Origin: Streptomyces sp. LBL
Lineage (GTDB): Bacteria; Actinomycetota; Actinomycetes; Streptomycetales; Streptomycetaceae
Length of the DNA: 64,000 nt
Assembly: GCF_029893585.1 (NCBI RefSeq)
Contig: NZ_JARXYX010000015.1
Coordinates: 140,492 to 204,491 of the forward strand
Direction of reading: 5' to 3'
A program made the translations under genes and the position numbers. Every line of letters starts with the position of its first letter. Within the stretch, counting starts at the first letter, position 1. Below, one piece after another: positions 49,939 through 58,830 of the stretch. Under the pieces are notes generated by a model. The model worked only from the letters and a program-made list of their open reading frames with translations, ran no database searches and was not told the origin of the DNA.

Positions 49939-50866
49939 ACTCGAACTCCTGAGGGAGTGGGACGCCGACGCGTCCCCTCTTACGGACACCGTCCGCACCC
50001 GAGCCCGCTTCCGTCTGCACCAGGCGATGCAGGCTCCTGCCGCCTCCACGGCCGTTTCCCGCCGTCCGCTGCTGCGGATCGCGGTGGCCGCCGTCGCCGC
50101 GGCGGCGGTGACGACGACCGTGGTGGTCGCCGAGAACACGGGGAGCTCACCTCGCACCCGGCAGGTGAGCGCGACCACCGTGCTCCGGGGAGCGGCGGCC
50201 GAGGAACGCAAGCTCGAAAAGCCGATCGCACCGCGCGACGACCAGTTCATCTACACCAAGGAGATCATCAAGGAGACGCCGGTCGGAGGCGGACGGAGCA
50301 ACACGTACGTCGACGAGAGCTGGAACTCGGTCGACGGCTCCAAGAGGTCCTACGTCAGCGAACTGGAGCACGCCCAGTGGGTGCCGCCGTACCAGCCGGG
50401 TCAGAGCGACTGGCCGCCGCGCCGGTGGTCGCAGCTGAAGCGGCTGCCCACCGATCCGGTCAGGCTCCCGATCGCACTGCGTGGCGGGGGCGCCGAGCCG
50501 GACTACAGCCGGCCGATGAAGGCCGACGAGTGGCCGATTGTCCAGTTCCTCCTCTCCGGCCTGCTCCGCACCCCCGTCCTGCCGAAGGGACTGCGGCCCG
50601 CGGCGTTCGAGGCGCTCGCCACCGTCCCCGGAGTGAAGGTGCTGCCGGGCCGGACGGACGCGGACGGCCGCGCGGGCATCGGCATCCAGTACGTGGGCAG
50701 GCCCGGCACTCCCTGGGCGGACGGCAAACGGGTGCTGCTCTTCGACGCGAAGACGTATCACTATCTCGGCACGCGTGACCAGCGCAAAGCCGGAACGGTC
50801 ACCTACGAGCAGTGGTCATACGTGGCCGACCACGCGGTGGTCGACCGTGTGAGGCAACGCCCCTGA
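49931..50866 (+). CDS. CU044_5270-family membrane protein, ECF sigma partner
   Basis: About 311 residues: an N-terminal cytoplasmic part of about 45 residues, one transmembrane span ('IAVAAVAAAAVTTTVVVAEN'), then an extracytoplasmic domain beginning 'DDQFIYTKEIIKETP'. ATG overlaps the sigma gene. The topology (short cytoplasmic N-terminus, single span, outer sensor) is that of an anti-sigma factor, but no zinc HxxxCxxC motif is present; the anti-sigma role is inferred from linkage. Confidence 0.85.
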   Translation: MNELELLREWDADASPLTDTVRTRARFRLHQAMQAPAASTAVSRRPLLRIAVAAVAAAAVTTTVVVAENTGSSPRTRQVSATTVLRGAAAEERKLEKPIAPRDDQFIYTKEIIKETPVGGGRSNTYVDESWNSVDGSKRSYVSELEHAQWVPPYQPGQSDWPPRRWSQLKRLPTDPVRLPIALRGGGAEPDYSRPMKADEWPIVQFLLSGLLRTPVLPKGLRPAAFEALATVPGVKVLPGRTDADGRAGIGIQYVGRPGTPWADGKRVLLFDAKTYHYLGTRDQRKAGTVTYEQWSYVADHAVVDRVRQRP

Positions 50867-51056
50867 GGGCCCACCCCCGCAGGACACTCGCGCCGCTCGG
50901 CACCCGGAGCCCTCACCGGGGCGTCGGGCGGACGCAGTGGCCTCCCGCCCCGGCGCGGTGGCGTCACCACCGGTCCGCCTGTCGAAGCTGCCGGGCCGTG
51001 ACAACCGGCGTCGCCGCATCCGCGTACCCCGGATCGGTCCGGGCGGACCCGGTGCG

Positions 51057-51278
51057 TCAGTGCCGTGACGGCGCCGGTGCCGGTTCTTCGCGGCGCGCGC
51101 GTGTACTGCCGCCGTCCTCGACGATGATCTGCCCCGTGATGGAACACGGCGTCGTCCAAGGCGAGGAACGCCACGACGCCCGAGACGTCGGCCGGCATCC
51201 GGGTCCATGCGGCCATGGCGATGCAGCGCGCCGCTTCCGCGGCAAGGACTGCCTCCTCGGCCGGCGTGGCCGGCACGT
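51057..51278 (-). pseudogene. Short-chain dehydrogenase/reductase C-terminal remnant (frameshifted)
   Basis: One frame gives 'EEAVLAAEAARCIAMAAWTRMPADVSGVVAFLALDDAVF' in two parts, and the adjacent frame continues 'ITGQIIVEDGG' and then stops at 51057. Joined, these are the C-terminal 60-70 residues of a classical SDR ('ADVSGVVAFLA...ITGQ..V.DGG'). The Rossmann and catalytic halves are missing; the remnant abuts the dioxygenase stop. A frameshift and 5' deletion have destroyed the gene. Confidence 0.75.
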
Positions 51279-52217
51279 TCAGACGCGCGCGGGGGCGAGG
51301 ACGATGTCGAAGCCCACCCGGCTCCAGGTGCCCTCGATGACGCGGCCGTCGGGTGTCGGCGTGTCGGCGGGCTGCCGCTCGAACCGCTTGATCAGTGAGT
51401 CCTTCACACCGAAGACGGTGTCCTTGCGGCCGATCGGGTCGCCCTCGGGAAAGATGTGGGTCACCAAGGTGCGCGCTCCCTCGTGGGACACCATGAAGTG
51501 CAGGTGGCCCGCGCGCAGGGGTGAGCGGCCGACCGCGTCGAGCATCTTGCCGACGGGCCCGTCGTCGGGGATGGGGTACGGCGTCGGGGTGAGGCCCCAG
51601 AAGCGGTAGCTGCCGTCGCCCGCGGAGAAGAGGTGCGCCCGGCCGGCGCGCTTGCCGGCGTCGTACTGCACGTCGTAGAGCCCGTCCTCGTCCGCCTCCC
51701 AGACCTCGATCCGCGCACCGGCGAGCGGGGTGCCGTCGGTGTCCGTGACGGTGCCCTCGACCCAGCAGGGCTCACCGGGGGCACCGAAGGCCAGGTCACC
51801 GCCGCGTTCGATCGCCGGCGAGTCCTCGACGAAGAACGGCCCGAAGACGGTCGCCTCGGTGGCGCCCTGGTAGGCCTGGTTGTTGACGTTGATCGTCTGC
51901 ATGCTCGCGCCCAGCGTGTCGGACAGCAGGATGAACTCCTGTCGGACGTCGTCGGTGATGTGGCCGGACTTGGTGAGGAAGTCGATCGCCGCCCCCCACT
52001 CCTCCTCGGTCAGCCGGACCTCGCGGATGAAGGAGTGCAGGTGCTTGACCAGGGAGACCATGAGCTCGCTCAGCCGCGGGTCCGCGCAGGCGCCGAAGGA
52101 GGCCACGACGTTGTCGACGAGCCGCTGCTCGACTGCCTGCTGCTCCGGCGACACCTCGCGGTAGATCGTGCCGTGGGCACCGGCCTGGGCCGAGCCGGGG
52201 TTGACGTAGCCAGCCAT
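51279..52217 (-). CDS. Intradiol ring-cleavage dioxygenase, hydroxyquinol 1,2-dioxygenase-like
   Basis: About 312 residues with an N-terminal dimerisation helix domain and a C-terminal beta-sandwich. Fe(III) ligands are candidate Tyr in 'GLYDVQYD', Tyr in 'PTPYPIPDDGP' and two His in 'RAGHLHFMV'. GAGGGAGG precedes the ATG. The maleylacetate reductase gene 11 bases upstream in the operon points to hydroxyquinol (benzene-1,2,4-triol), cleaved to maleylacetate, rather than catechol as substrate. Confidence 0.9.
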   Translation of the reverse strand: MAGYVNPGSAQAGAHGTIYREVSPEQQAVEQRLVDNVVASFGACADPRLSELMVSLVKHLHSFIREVRLTEEEWGAAIDFLTKSGHITDDVRQEFILLSDTLGASMQTINVNNQAYQGATEATVFGPFFVEDSPAIERGGDLAFGAPGEPCWVEGTVTDTDGTPLAGARIEVWEADEDGLYDVQYDAGKRAGRAHLFSAGDGSYRFWGLTPTPYPIPDDGPVGKMLDAVGRSPLRAGHLHFMVSHEGARTLVTHIFPEGDPIGRKDTVFGVKDSLIKRFERQPADTPTPDGRVIEGTWSRVGFDIVLAPARV

Positions 52218-52228
52218 GACGGCCTCCC

Positions 52229-53296
52229 TCAGTTGATCGGATCGCCGGCCCATGCCGCCTCCAGCAGCGCGGTCAGGTTCTCGGCGGTGACAGGGGTGGG
52301 GTTGTCGGCTGGGAGCGCCTTCATGATGGGCCCCAGCGCCTTGGCGATGCCGTTCTCGGGCATGCCGTAGTCGCGCAGCGCCCTCGGCGCGTCCAGTGCC
52401 TGGCGCAGGGCGGCCAGGCCGGCGCTCGCCTCCCTGGTGCGGAAGACCGCACCGAAGGCCTGGGCGATACGCGCCTCCGCCTCGGGGGCGTGCGGGGCGT
52501 TGAAGGCCAGCACGTAGGGCAGGACGACCGCGTGGGTCTGTGCGTGCGGGAGGTTGAACATGCCGCCGAGGACGTGGCAGATCTTGTGATGCATCCCGGA
52601 GCCGGCCGACGCGAACGCGACAGCGGCGAGGTAGGCGCCGTACAACGTCTGCTCGATGCCCCCGACACTCGTCGAGTCGTCGGCCACCGTCGGCAAGCCG
52701 GTCGCCAGTGCGCGGATGCCCTCCTGCGCCAGCGCCCGGTCGATCGGGTCGGTTCGTGGCCCCCACATCGAGTCCACGCAGTGCGCCATCGCGTTCAGGC
52801 CGCTGGCCACGGTCATCTCGCCGGGCAGCGTGGTCAGCAGACCGGCGTCGTACACGACCGACGCGGGCAGCACCTTGCTGTCCACACCGGTGGTCTTGGT
52901 CTCACCCCGGGTCAGGCCCCACACGTTGGTCGCCTCGGAGCCGGCGTACGTGGTGGGCACCGCGACGATCGGCAGCCCGGTGGTCATCGCCACCGCCTTG
53001 GCCAGACCCGTGGTCGAGCCGCCGCCGACGCTGACCAGGATGTCCGCGCCCACGCCGGTCGCCGCCCGACGGGCACGCTCAGCGACCTCGACCGGTACGT
53101 GCATCACGACCTCCTCGTGACGCAGCACGACCGGGATCTCCGCGGCGATCGGGTCGGCCAGTCCCCTCTCGCGGTCCGACGCGATCAGCATGACCTTGGA
53201 ACCGCCGAGCGCGTGGACCTCCGCGGCCACGGCGGCGGGTGACTTCCCGGCCGCGAACACCACCCGCTGGGGAAGGGTCTCGTGTGTGAACCTCAT
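52229..53296 (-). CDS. Maleylacetate reductase (iron-containing alcohol dehydrogenase family)
   Basis: 355 residues. Nucleotide-binding 'VSVGGGSTTGLAKAVA' and 'VPTTYAGSEAT' and the 'GLNAMAHCVDSMW' and 'GMHHKICHVLGG' stretches (metal-site histidines in relatives) are typical. Reduces maleylacetate to 3-oxoadipate with NAD(P)H. First gene of the hydroxyquinol operon; no monooxygenase that would form hydroxyquinol is intact nearby. Confidence 0.92.
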   Translation of the reverse strand: MRFTHETLPQRVVFAAGKSPAAVAAEVHALGGSKVMLIASDRERGLADPIAAEIPVVLRHEEVVMHVPVEVAERARRAATGVGADILVSVGGGSTTGLAKAVAMTTGLPIVAVPTTYAGSEATNVWGLTRGETKTTGVDSKVLPASVVYDAGLLTTLPGEMTVASGLNAMAHCVDSMWGPRTDPIDRALAQEGIRALATGLPTVADDSTSVGGIEQTLYGAYLAAVAFASAGSGMHHKICHVLGGMFNLPHAQTHAVVLPYVLAFNAPHAPEAEARIAQAFGAVFRTREASAGLAALRQALDAPRALRDYGMPENGIAKALGPIMKALPADNPTPVTAENLTALLEAAWAGDPIN

Positions 53297-53306
53297 CGCT
53301 TGTTCC

Positions 53307-53521
53307 TCAGGTAGGTCTTCGGCCGGGTCGACCGCATGCGGATGACTGCCTGTCTCGGGCCCCGGCCGGCCCTTGCGTGCCTTGGGAGCAGAGCAGCTCG
53401 ACCGCTCTGCCGGTGAGGCCGGGGAGTCCGTTCTTCACCGTGAATCCCGCCTTGGTCTGACGGTAGGCCACGTGCCGACAGCCGGTCGGGAACCGATTCA
53501 GGAGCTCGGGATCCGACGTCA
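53307..53521 (-). pseudogene. Possible gene remnant with protein-like sequence
   Basis: The minus strand reads 'DPELLNRFPTGCRHVAYRQ' and 'TKAGFTVKNGLPGLTGRAVE' in one open frame, with natural-looking residue use, ending at 53307. No start codon with a ribosome site is seen and the frame's 5' end runs into the DUF664 gene. It looks like the C-terminus of an unrecognised protein, probably decayed. I cannot name the family. Confidence 0.35.
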
Positions 53522-54184
53522 GTGAGGCAGCGGGGTCGACGACGTCGAGACGGTACTTCTCGGGGTCGGCGGCGCCAGGGCGAGGTCATCGTTACCGACT
53601 TCCCGCGCCACGCGCTCCAACCGCCGCCGGTGGTCCTCCCACCACGCCTGATCGGTGGTCGGCATGTTGTCGTTGCCCTTCACGTAGCCGACAGTTCCGT
53701 CGATGAACTCTCGTACGATGTCGGCGTGGCCGGCATGGCGCTGAGTATCGGAGATCACGCGCACCAGGATGTGGTGCAGTGTCACCTCTCGGCGTTCCTC
53801 CGGCCACCACGGGACGTGCCCGATCGCGTCGAGCGTCCGCGTCGCGATCGTGCTGTCGGAGTGCTCCCACGCCTGGCGATACAGACCGACGATCTCTTCA
53901 CGGGACTCGTCCGCGGTGGCCCACATGTCCGCGTCGGGTTCTGCGTCCTCCGTATACCACCAGGGCGGCGGTTCCTCGTCGAAGAACGGCCGCCCGAACG
54001 TGTCACCGAAGTACCCCAGCTCCACGCCGGCGACATGTTTGACCAGCCCCAACAGGTTGGTGCCCGTGGGGGTCAGCGGGCGGCGGATGTCGTACTCCGA
54101 GAGCCCGTCGAGCTTCCACAACAGGGCGTCCCGCCCGTCTTGAAGGTAACGGAGAAGGTCCGCTTTCGGATTCGGTTCCATCAT
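53519..54184 (-). CDS. DinB-like/DUF664 protein
   Basis: About 221 residues of the DUF664 (mini-circle protein) branch of the DinB superfamily: 'PNPKADLLRYLQDGRDALLWKL', 'TGTNLLGLVKHVAGVELGYFGDTFG', 'HHILVRVISDTQRHAGHADIVREFIDG'. His residues in 'KHVAGVE' and 'HAGHAD' are the presumptive divalent-metal ligands. Four-helix bundle, possibly a thiol-dependent transferase; function not established. ATG-ATG start; the first is used. Confidence 0.88.
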   Translation of the reverse strand: MMEPNPKADLLRYLQDGRDALLWKLDGLSEYDIRRPLTPTGTNLLGLVKHVAGVELGYFGDTFGRPFFDEEPPPWWYTEDAEPDADMWATADESREEIVGLYRQAWEHSDSTIATRTLDAIGHVPWWPEERREVTLHHILVRVISDTQRHAGHADIVREFIDGTVGYVKGNDNMPTTDQAWWEDHRRRLERVAREVGNDDLALAPPTPRSTVSTSSTPLPH

Positions 54185-54420
54185 GCCGGGCAGTCTTCCA
54201 CCCGGCACTGACAACCGGGCTCCGCCGAGCAACGCGGGTGCTGCGTCAGGTAGTTGCCCCGCGGTGTCGAGGGCCCACCGAGGCGGGCCGGTTCTCGCTA
54301 GCGGGGCCGGGACACGCGGTCGGGAACCGCAGTCGGGAACCGACCTCATGAGCCCGGACAAGCCATGCCTGCCTGGGCAGGAGGGCAGGAGGTCCGGAGA
54401 TTTCAGTAGCAGCAGCGCAA

Positions 54421-54474
54421 GGGCCGCCGGAGGCGGTGCTACGGCCTGGGCCGCGGCACCGCCTCCGGCGGCCC
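54421..54474 (-). terminator. Long hairpin terminator
   Basis: Perfect 19-bp stem (54421-54439 with 54456-54474; arm begins GGGCCGCCGGAGG) and a 16-base loop, 6 bases beyond the stop of the CU044_5270-family gene on the minus strand. Confidence 0.88.
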
Positions 54475-54479
54475 GACGG

Positions 54480-55541
54480 TCAGCTTCGGCTCTCCGCCTG
54501 TGTCCGTTCCGCGTCGGCGGGCCGCCGGCCGGCTTCGTCGGCGACGCCGTGTTCCAGCTCCGCCCGGCTGGACAGCAGGGTCCCGGCCTTTCCGTACGTC
54601 GTGTCCTTGGTCAGGTAGCTGCGGGAGCCCAGGAAGGCGAAGTTCTTCTCGTCGAAGACCCACTCGTCCCGCATGCCGTAGCGGGTGTCGTCGCGGGCGA
54701 TGCCGAGGCCCTTGCGGCCGATCGCGTCGCGGGCCTGAGGGGCCGGGGTGACACCGGGGATCTTCGCCGCGGCCCGGTAGAGGGCGGCGGCCGTACGGGG
54801 CGGCATCATCCCGCCAAGCAGGGCTCCGATCCGCTCGAACACCTCCTGGTCACGTTCCCGGCTCTCCTCGTCCGGGGTCTTGGCGTACAGATAGGCCAGT
54901 AGCTTGTCGGGGTCGGTGGGCAGGGAGCTGAGCCAGCGGTAGGTGGGCCGGCCGAGGCCGGCCGGTGTGCCGTCGGTGTCACCGAGTTCTGCGTTGATCC
55001 GGGAGGTCTCGCCGTCCTCCCGGATCAGACCGAGCGTCCGCAGGGGCCCCGGTGCCTGCGCGATCCACTCCTCACGGTCCACCAGCGGGCCGAGGACAGC
55101 CTTCCCGCTGGTCAGGTCCGCCCCGTTGCCCTTCTCCCTGGTGTACACGAACTGGTCGTCGCGCACCGTGAGTCCGGTGCGCGTCTCCGTGGCGTCGGAG
55201 ATCCGGTTCAGGAGCGCGGCGGCGGGCTGCATGTCCGTGGCCGCACGGGTCGCCGCGGTGCCGGCGGGATCCCGGTCACTGCCGGTCAGGGTGATTCCCG
55301 CGGTCACCGCGCAGGCCAGGACCAGAGCGGTCGCCGGCGCCAGCACCGCCGGTCGCAGCAGCCGACGGGCCGGCCGGGTACGGGCGACCTGGTCGTGGTC
55401 GATGTGATGCATCAGAAGGTCCTTGTGACGAAGGTACTGCTCGCGCGGAAGGTCCCAGTCGGCCGGGGCCGGCAGCAGGCGAGCGATCTCCTCGCGGTCG
55501 CCGTGCCGCTCCGGGGAAGCGCCGGTGGCGTTGTCCTTCAT
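54480..55541 (-). CDS. CU044_5270-family membrane protein, ECF sigma partner
   Basis: 353 residues: cytoplasmic N-terminal part with 'DREEIARLLPAPADWDLPREQYLRHKDLLMHHI', one span ('AVLAPATALVLACAVTAGITL'), then an extracytoplasmic domain with 'RDDQFVYTREKGNG', alike to 'RDDQFIYTKE' in the paralogue at 49931. ATG overlaps the sigma-factor stop. Probably modulates the linked sigma factor; mechanism not shown by motifs. Confidence 0.87.
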   Translation of the reverse strand: MKDNATGASPERHGDREEIARLLPAPADWDLPREQYLRHKDLLMHHIDHDQVARTRPARRLLRPAVLAPATALVLACAVTAGITLTGSDRDPAGTAATRAATDMQPAAALLNRISDATETRTGLTVRDDQFVYTREKGNGADLTSGKAVLGPLVDREEWIAQAPGPLRTLGLIREDGETSRINAELGDTDGTPAGLGRPTYRWLSSLPTDPDKLLAYLYAKTPDEESRERDQEVFERIGALLGGMMPPRTAAALYRAAAKIPGVTPAPQARDAIGRKGLGIARDDTRYGMRDEWVFDEKNFAFLGSRSYLTKDTTYGKAGTLLSSRAELEHGVADEAGRRPADAERTQAESRS

Positions 55542-56161
55542 GTGAGCTCCTCCCGTACGGGCAGGGCCGCGATCGCGGCCGCACTTGTCATCTCTCCGCG
55601 GGCAGCGGGTGGTTCCCGGTCTTCTTCCGCGAGGCGGGCGAGCTTCTTACGGGCACGCGAAAGGCGGGAACGTACGGTTCCGACGGCGATACCCAGCGCT
55701 TCGGCCGTCTGCTGGTAGTCCAGGCCGGACCATACGCACAGGGCCAGTACCTCTCGCTCCTGGCGTCGCAGCCGTCCCAGCGCGGCCTGCACGGAACGTA
55801 AGTACCGTGCGTCGTCGATGCGCCCGATCGTCCGGGGCGCGAAGTCCTCCTCCACACGTGGCTGCGGCTGTCGCGCCAGGAACAGCTGCCGTCTGCGCGT
55901 TCCCCGGCGGGCGTTGTCCGCCTTGTGGGTGGCGATGCCCAGGAGCCAGGGCAGCAGGGAGCCGCCGTCCTCCTGCACGCGTGCGCGGGTCCGCCACGCG
56001 GTCAGGAACGTTTCGGACATGATCTCTTCGGCCGTGGACCAGTCGCCCGTCAAGCGCAGCCCGTGGTGGTAAACAGCGCGGGCGAACTGCTCGTACAGCA
56101 AGGCGAAGGCCTCACGGTCCCCCTCGCGCACACGGCGACGCACATCGTTTTCTTCCCTCAC
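55538..56161 (-). CDS. ECF-type RNA polymerase sigma factor
   Basis: About 207 residues from the GTG at 56161, with GGAGAGA upstream; an open frame continues further 5' but is Arg/Pro-rich and lacks homology-like sequence. Region 2 ('FALLYEQFARAVYHHGLRLTGDW', 'ETFLTAWRT', 'LPWLLGIATHKADNARR') and region 4 ('LGRLRRQEREVLALCVWSGLDYQQTAEALGIAVGTVRSRLSRARKK') are complete. Second copy of the sigma/CU044_5270 arrangement, inverted relative to the one at 49321. Confidence 0.92.
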   Translation of the reverse strand: MREENDVRRRVREGDREAFALLYEQFARAVYHHGLRLTGDWSTAEEIMSETFLTAWRTRARVQEDGGSLLPWLLGIATHKADNARRGTRRRQLFLARQPQPRVEEDFAPRTIGRIDDARYLRSVQAALGRLRRQEREVLALCVWSGLDYQQTAEALGIAVGTVRSRLSRARKKLARLAEEDREPPAARGEMTSAAAIAALPVREELT

Positions 56162-56467
56162 GACCACTTCTCTCCGCGACACGGGAGGAGTTCCTGTGGC
56201 CTGTGTCACGCCCTGTGTCACGCACTGGTGTGACCGCCGCGGTCCGTGACGACCTGGCGCCCCTCCTGCTTGGCCTTTCTTGGCCGCGAGGGCGACGCGC
56301 TCGATCTCGTCGAGGCCGACGACCGGAACTGATCGGACCGACATACCTGCCCTCTCAGGCGGCACACCCGACAGCCGCGAGAAGACCGAGCCCGTGTGAC
56401 GTACACGTTACGGGGTAGCAGGGATCTTTCGAGCGGCGCAGTGGGCAGGTGGGTAGCAATTCGTTTC
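56162..56467. other. 306-bp divergent region between sigma factor and acyltransferase genes
   Basis: No gene supported. Contains direct repeats of CTGTGTCACGC at 56201-56211 and 56213-56223, followed by related GTGTGACC and GTGACGACC. These may be a promoter-proximal binding array. An upstream GTG at 56396 could extend the acyltransferase by 24 residues. Confidence 0.45.
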
Positions 56468-57745
56468 ATGAGCAGCGCAGCAGGTGTGCCGGTGACGGTC
56501 GGCGAGCGGGAAAGGGAGGGGGAAGAGAAGAGCTCAGGGCGTTGCCCTGAGCGAGAGGAATCGTCGAGACGTGTGACGTTCGGCCGGGGTTTTCCCTCGG
56601 CGGCCGCACGCAGTGGCCGAGTGGGCGGGCTCGACGGCCTGAGGACTGTGGCGGTGGCGATGGTCCTCGTCTACCACGTGGAGCCGGACCTGTTGCCGGG
56701 CGGATCGGTCGCGGTGGACGTCTTCTTCACCATCAGCGGCTTCGTCATCACCCGATTGCTGCTCGCCGAGTACGCCCGCACGGGCCGCGTCAACCTGGTG
56801 AGCTTCTACCGACGACGCTGGCTACGACTGGTCCCCGCTCTGCTGGCGGTCTGCGCGACCTGTGCCGTGCTGTCGCTGACCACCTCGCTGTGGGCGTTCG
56901 CCGGAGCCTGGGCGGCGGCGGGGCTGGCGGCAGCGTTCGTACTGAACCTCGTCCGGGCCGGTGAGACCGGCGCGTACTCCGATGCCACCGGCCCGCTGGC
57001 GCACACCTGGTCGCTCAGCGTGGAGGAGCAGTTCTATCTGCTGTGGCCGCCGGCGTTGCTGCTGCTACTGCGGCGGTGCCGTGCTCGCACGGTGCTGCTG
57101 TGCACGGCGGCGCTGTGCGTGCTGCCCGTGCTGTGGCGGTACGCGCTGTGGAACCCCGACGCGGCGCACCGCCTCTACAACGGCACGGACACCCGCGCCG
57201 ACCAGTTGCTCGCCGGCGCCCTGGTCGCGGTGGTGCTGGCCCGACTGCGCGCCGACGATCCCCGGTTGGAGCGGCTGCGCCGCTGGACCGGCCGACTGGC
57301 CTGGCCGGCGCTCGGCCTGCTGCTGCTGACCGCGTGGAAGGTGCCGGTCACCGGCGACTCGGGCGCCTGGACCGCTGCTTGGTACACCGTCGGTTTCCTG
57401 GCGGTGGCGATGGTGTCCGCCACGCTCGTCGCGGGGCTCGAGCTGCGACCGGAGGCCCGGCTGTCACAAGCGCTGTCCTTGGCGCCCCTCGCCTGGGTCG
57501 GCCGCAACCTCAGCTATGGCATCTACCTGTGGCACTACCCGGTCGTCCGCCTGCTGGCCTCGCTCGGCGTACAGGACGGACGGTTGTCCGCCACCGCGGC
57601 ACTGGCCACCGTCATGGCCTTGCTGTCGTACGCGCTCATCGAGATGCCGCTTCTCCGCCGAGGCCGAGCCTTCGCCCGCCCGCCGCACGCTCCTGAACAC
57701 ACTCGACGCCCTGCCGCGCGTGTCAGGTCGCCTGAAAGCGCCTGA
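56468..57745 (+). CDS. Membrane acyltransferase 3 (OafA/YrhL-like)
   Basis: About 425 residues from the ATG at 56468. About ten transmembrane spans. Family landmarks: 'LDGLRTVAVAMVLVYHVEPDLLPGG' with the presumed catalytic His, 'VDVFFTISGFVITRLLL', 'YRRRWLRLVPALL', 'HTWSLSVEEQFYLLWPPALL' and 'GRNLSYGIYLWHYPV'. Transfers acyl groups to cell-surface or secreted carbohydrates. No SGNH domain is fused. The N-terminal 55 residues are polar and probably cytoplasmic. Confidence 0.9.
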   Translation: MSSAAGVPVTVGEREREGEEKSSGRCPEREESSRRVTFGRGFPSAAARSGRVGGLDGLRTVAVAMVLVYHVEPDLLPGGSVAVDVFFTISGFVITRLLLAEYARTGRVNLVSFYRRRWLRLVPALLAVCATCAVLSLTTSLWAFAGAWAAAGLAAAFVLNLVRAGETGAYSDATGPLAHTWSLSVEEQFYLLWPPALLLLLRRCRARTVLLCTAALCVLPVLWRYALWNPDAAHRLYNGTDTRADQLLAGALVAVVLARLRADDPRLERLRRWTGRLAWPALGLLLLTAWKVPVTGDSGAWTAAWYTVGFLAVAMVSATLVAGLELRPEARLSQALSLAPLAWVGRNLSYGIYLWHYPVVRLLASLGVQDGRLSATAALATVMALLSYALIEMPLLRRGRAFARPPHAPEHTRRPAARVRSPESA

Positions 57746-57921
57746 AAGGGATTTCCCTGAAGAGGATCAGGCGACTGGATCCAGGGCCCTCACAGGTGGG
57801 AACGAACCCGCCCGCATGAGGGCTGTGCACGTGACCTCGGCCGCCGCTTCGGAGCCGCGCAGTGATGTGGCGCGTACGACGCCGAGGAGAGCAGCGACCA
57901 AGGTCTGAGGTTGCTGCGCCG

Positions 57922-58830
57922 CTACTGGGCCGACGTGCTGATGAGCTCGTCGGCGACCCACCGTGCGACCTCGGCCGGGTAGGGCGCCGGCAGTCCGAGG
58001 ACGATGTGCCGGAAGCCGGCGTCGGTCGCCTCGCCGATCGCGTGCCGGGTGACGTCGGGCTGCTCGTAGGAGACGGGCAGGTGGATCGAGCGGGTGACCG
58101 AGGCGGGGTCGCGGCCGATCTCGGCGCAGTAGCGGTCCAGCAGTTCGCTGCGGCGGACGACGTCGTCGATGTCGCCGCCCGGGATGTTCCACAGGTCGGC
58201 GTGCTCGGCAACCACGCGCAGCGTCGCGGACGAGCGTCCGCCGATGAGGATCGGCGGGTGGGGACGCTGGACGGTTTTGGGGTTGCCGAAGGCTCCGGTG
58301 AGGTGATGGTAGGTGCCGTGGAAGTCGAACGGTTCCTCCTCGGTCCACAACCGCCGGATCACCGTGCACGCTTCGGCGAGGCTCCCCACGGCGTGCGCGG
58401 AGTCGTGGAAGGGCAGGCCGTGTGCGGCGTACTCCCGCCGGGCCAGGGGATGGTCCGGGCGTGAGCCGACGCCGATGCCGAAGTCGAGCCGTCCGCCGGA
58501 GACGATGTCGACGGTCGTGGCGATCTTGGCCAGCAGCGCGGGCGGCCGGAAGCGGTTGCTGGTCACCAGCACGCCGAGCCGCAGTCGTCGCGTATGGGCG
58601 GCAAGGGCCGAGAGCAGCGTCCAGCCCTCGTAGGCCGGGCCGTCCAGGTCGCCACCGATCGGCATGAGGTGGTCGAACAACCAGGCGTGTTCGATCTCCG
58701 GGATCGTGTCCGCCTCGCGCCAGACCCGCAGGACGTCGTGGTAGTCGACCTGCTGGGGGGCTGTCATGATCCCGAAGCGGGTCGGGGGCGGGGCTGCGGG
58801 TATGGGTGTGGGTGCGGGTGTGGCTGGCAT
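57922..58830 (-). CDS. LLM-class (luciferase-like) flavin-dependent oxidoreductase
   Basis: About 302 residues. TIM-barrel monooxygenase of the F420/FMN luciferase-like superfamily: 'EHAWLFDHLMPIGGDLDGPAYEGWTLLSALAAHTRRLRLGVLV' spans about residues 47-90, then 'VDIVSGGRLDFGIGVGS' and 'PPILIGGRSSATLRVVAEHADLWN'. A Pro/Ala/Thr-rich 15-residue lead is hexamer-encoded. Cofactor (F420 or FMN) and substrate not determined. Confidence 0.9.
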   Translation of the reverse strand: MPATPAPTPIPAAPPPTRFGIMTAPQQVDYHDVLRVWREADTIPEIEHAWLFDHLMPIGGDLDGPAYEGWTLLSALAAHTRRLRLGVLVTSNRFRPPALLAKIATTVDIVSGGRLDFGIGVGSRPDHPLARREYAAHGLPFHDSAHAVGSLAEACTVIRRLWTEEEPFDFHGTYHHLTGAFGNPKTVQRPHPPILIGGRSSATLRVVAEHADLWNIPGGDIDDVVRRSELLDRYCAEIGRDPASVTRSIHLPVSYEQPDVTRHAIGEATDAGFRHIVLGLPAPYPAEVARWVADELISTSAQ

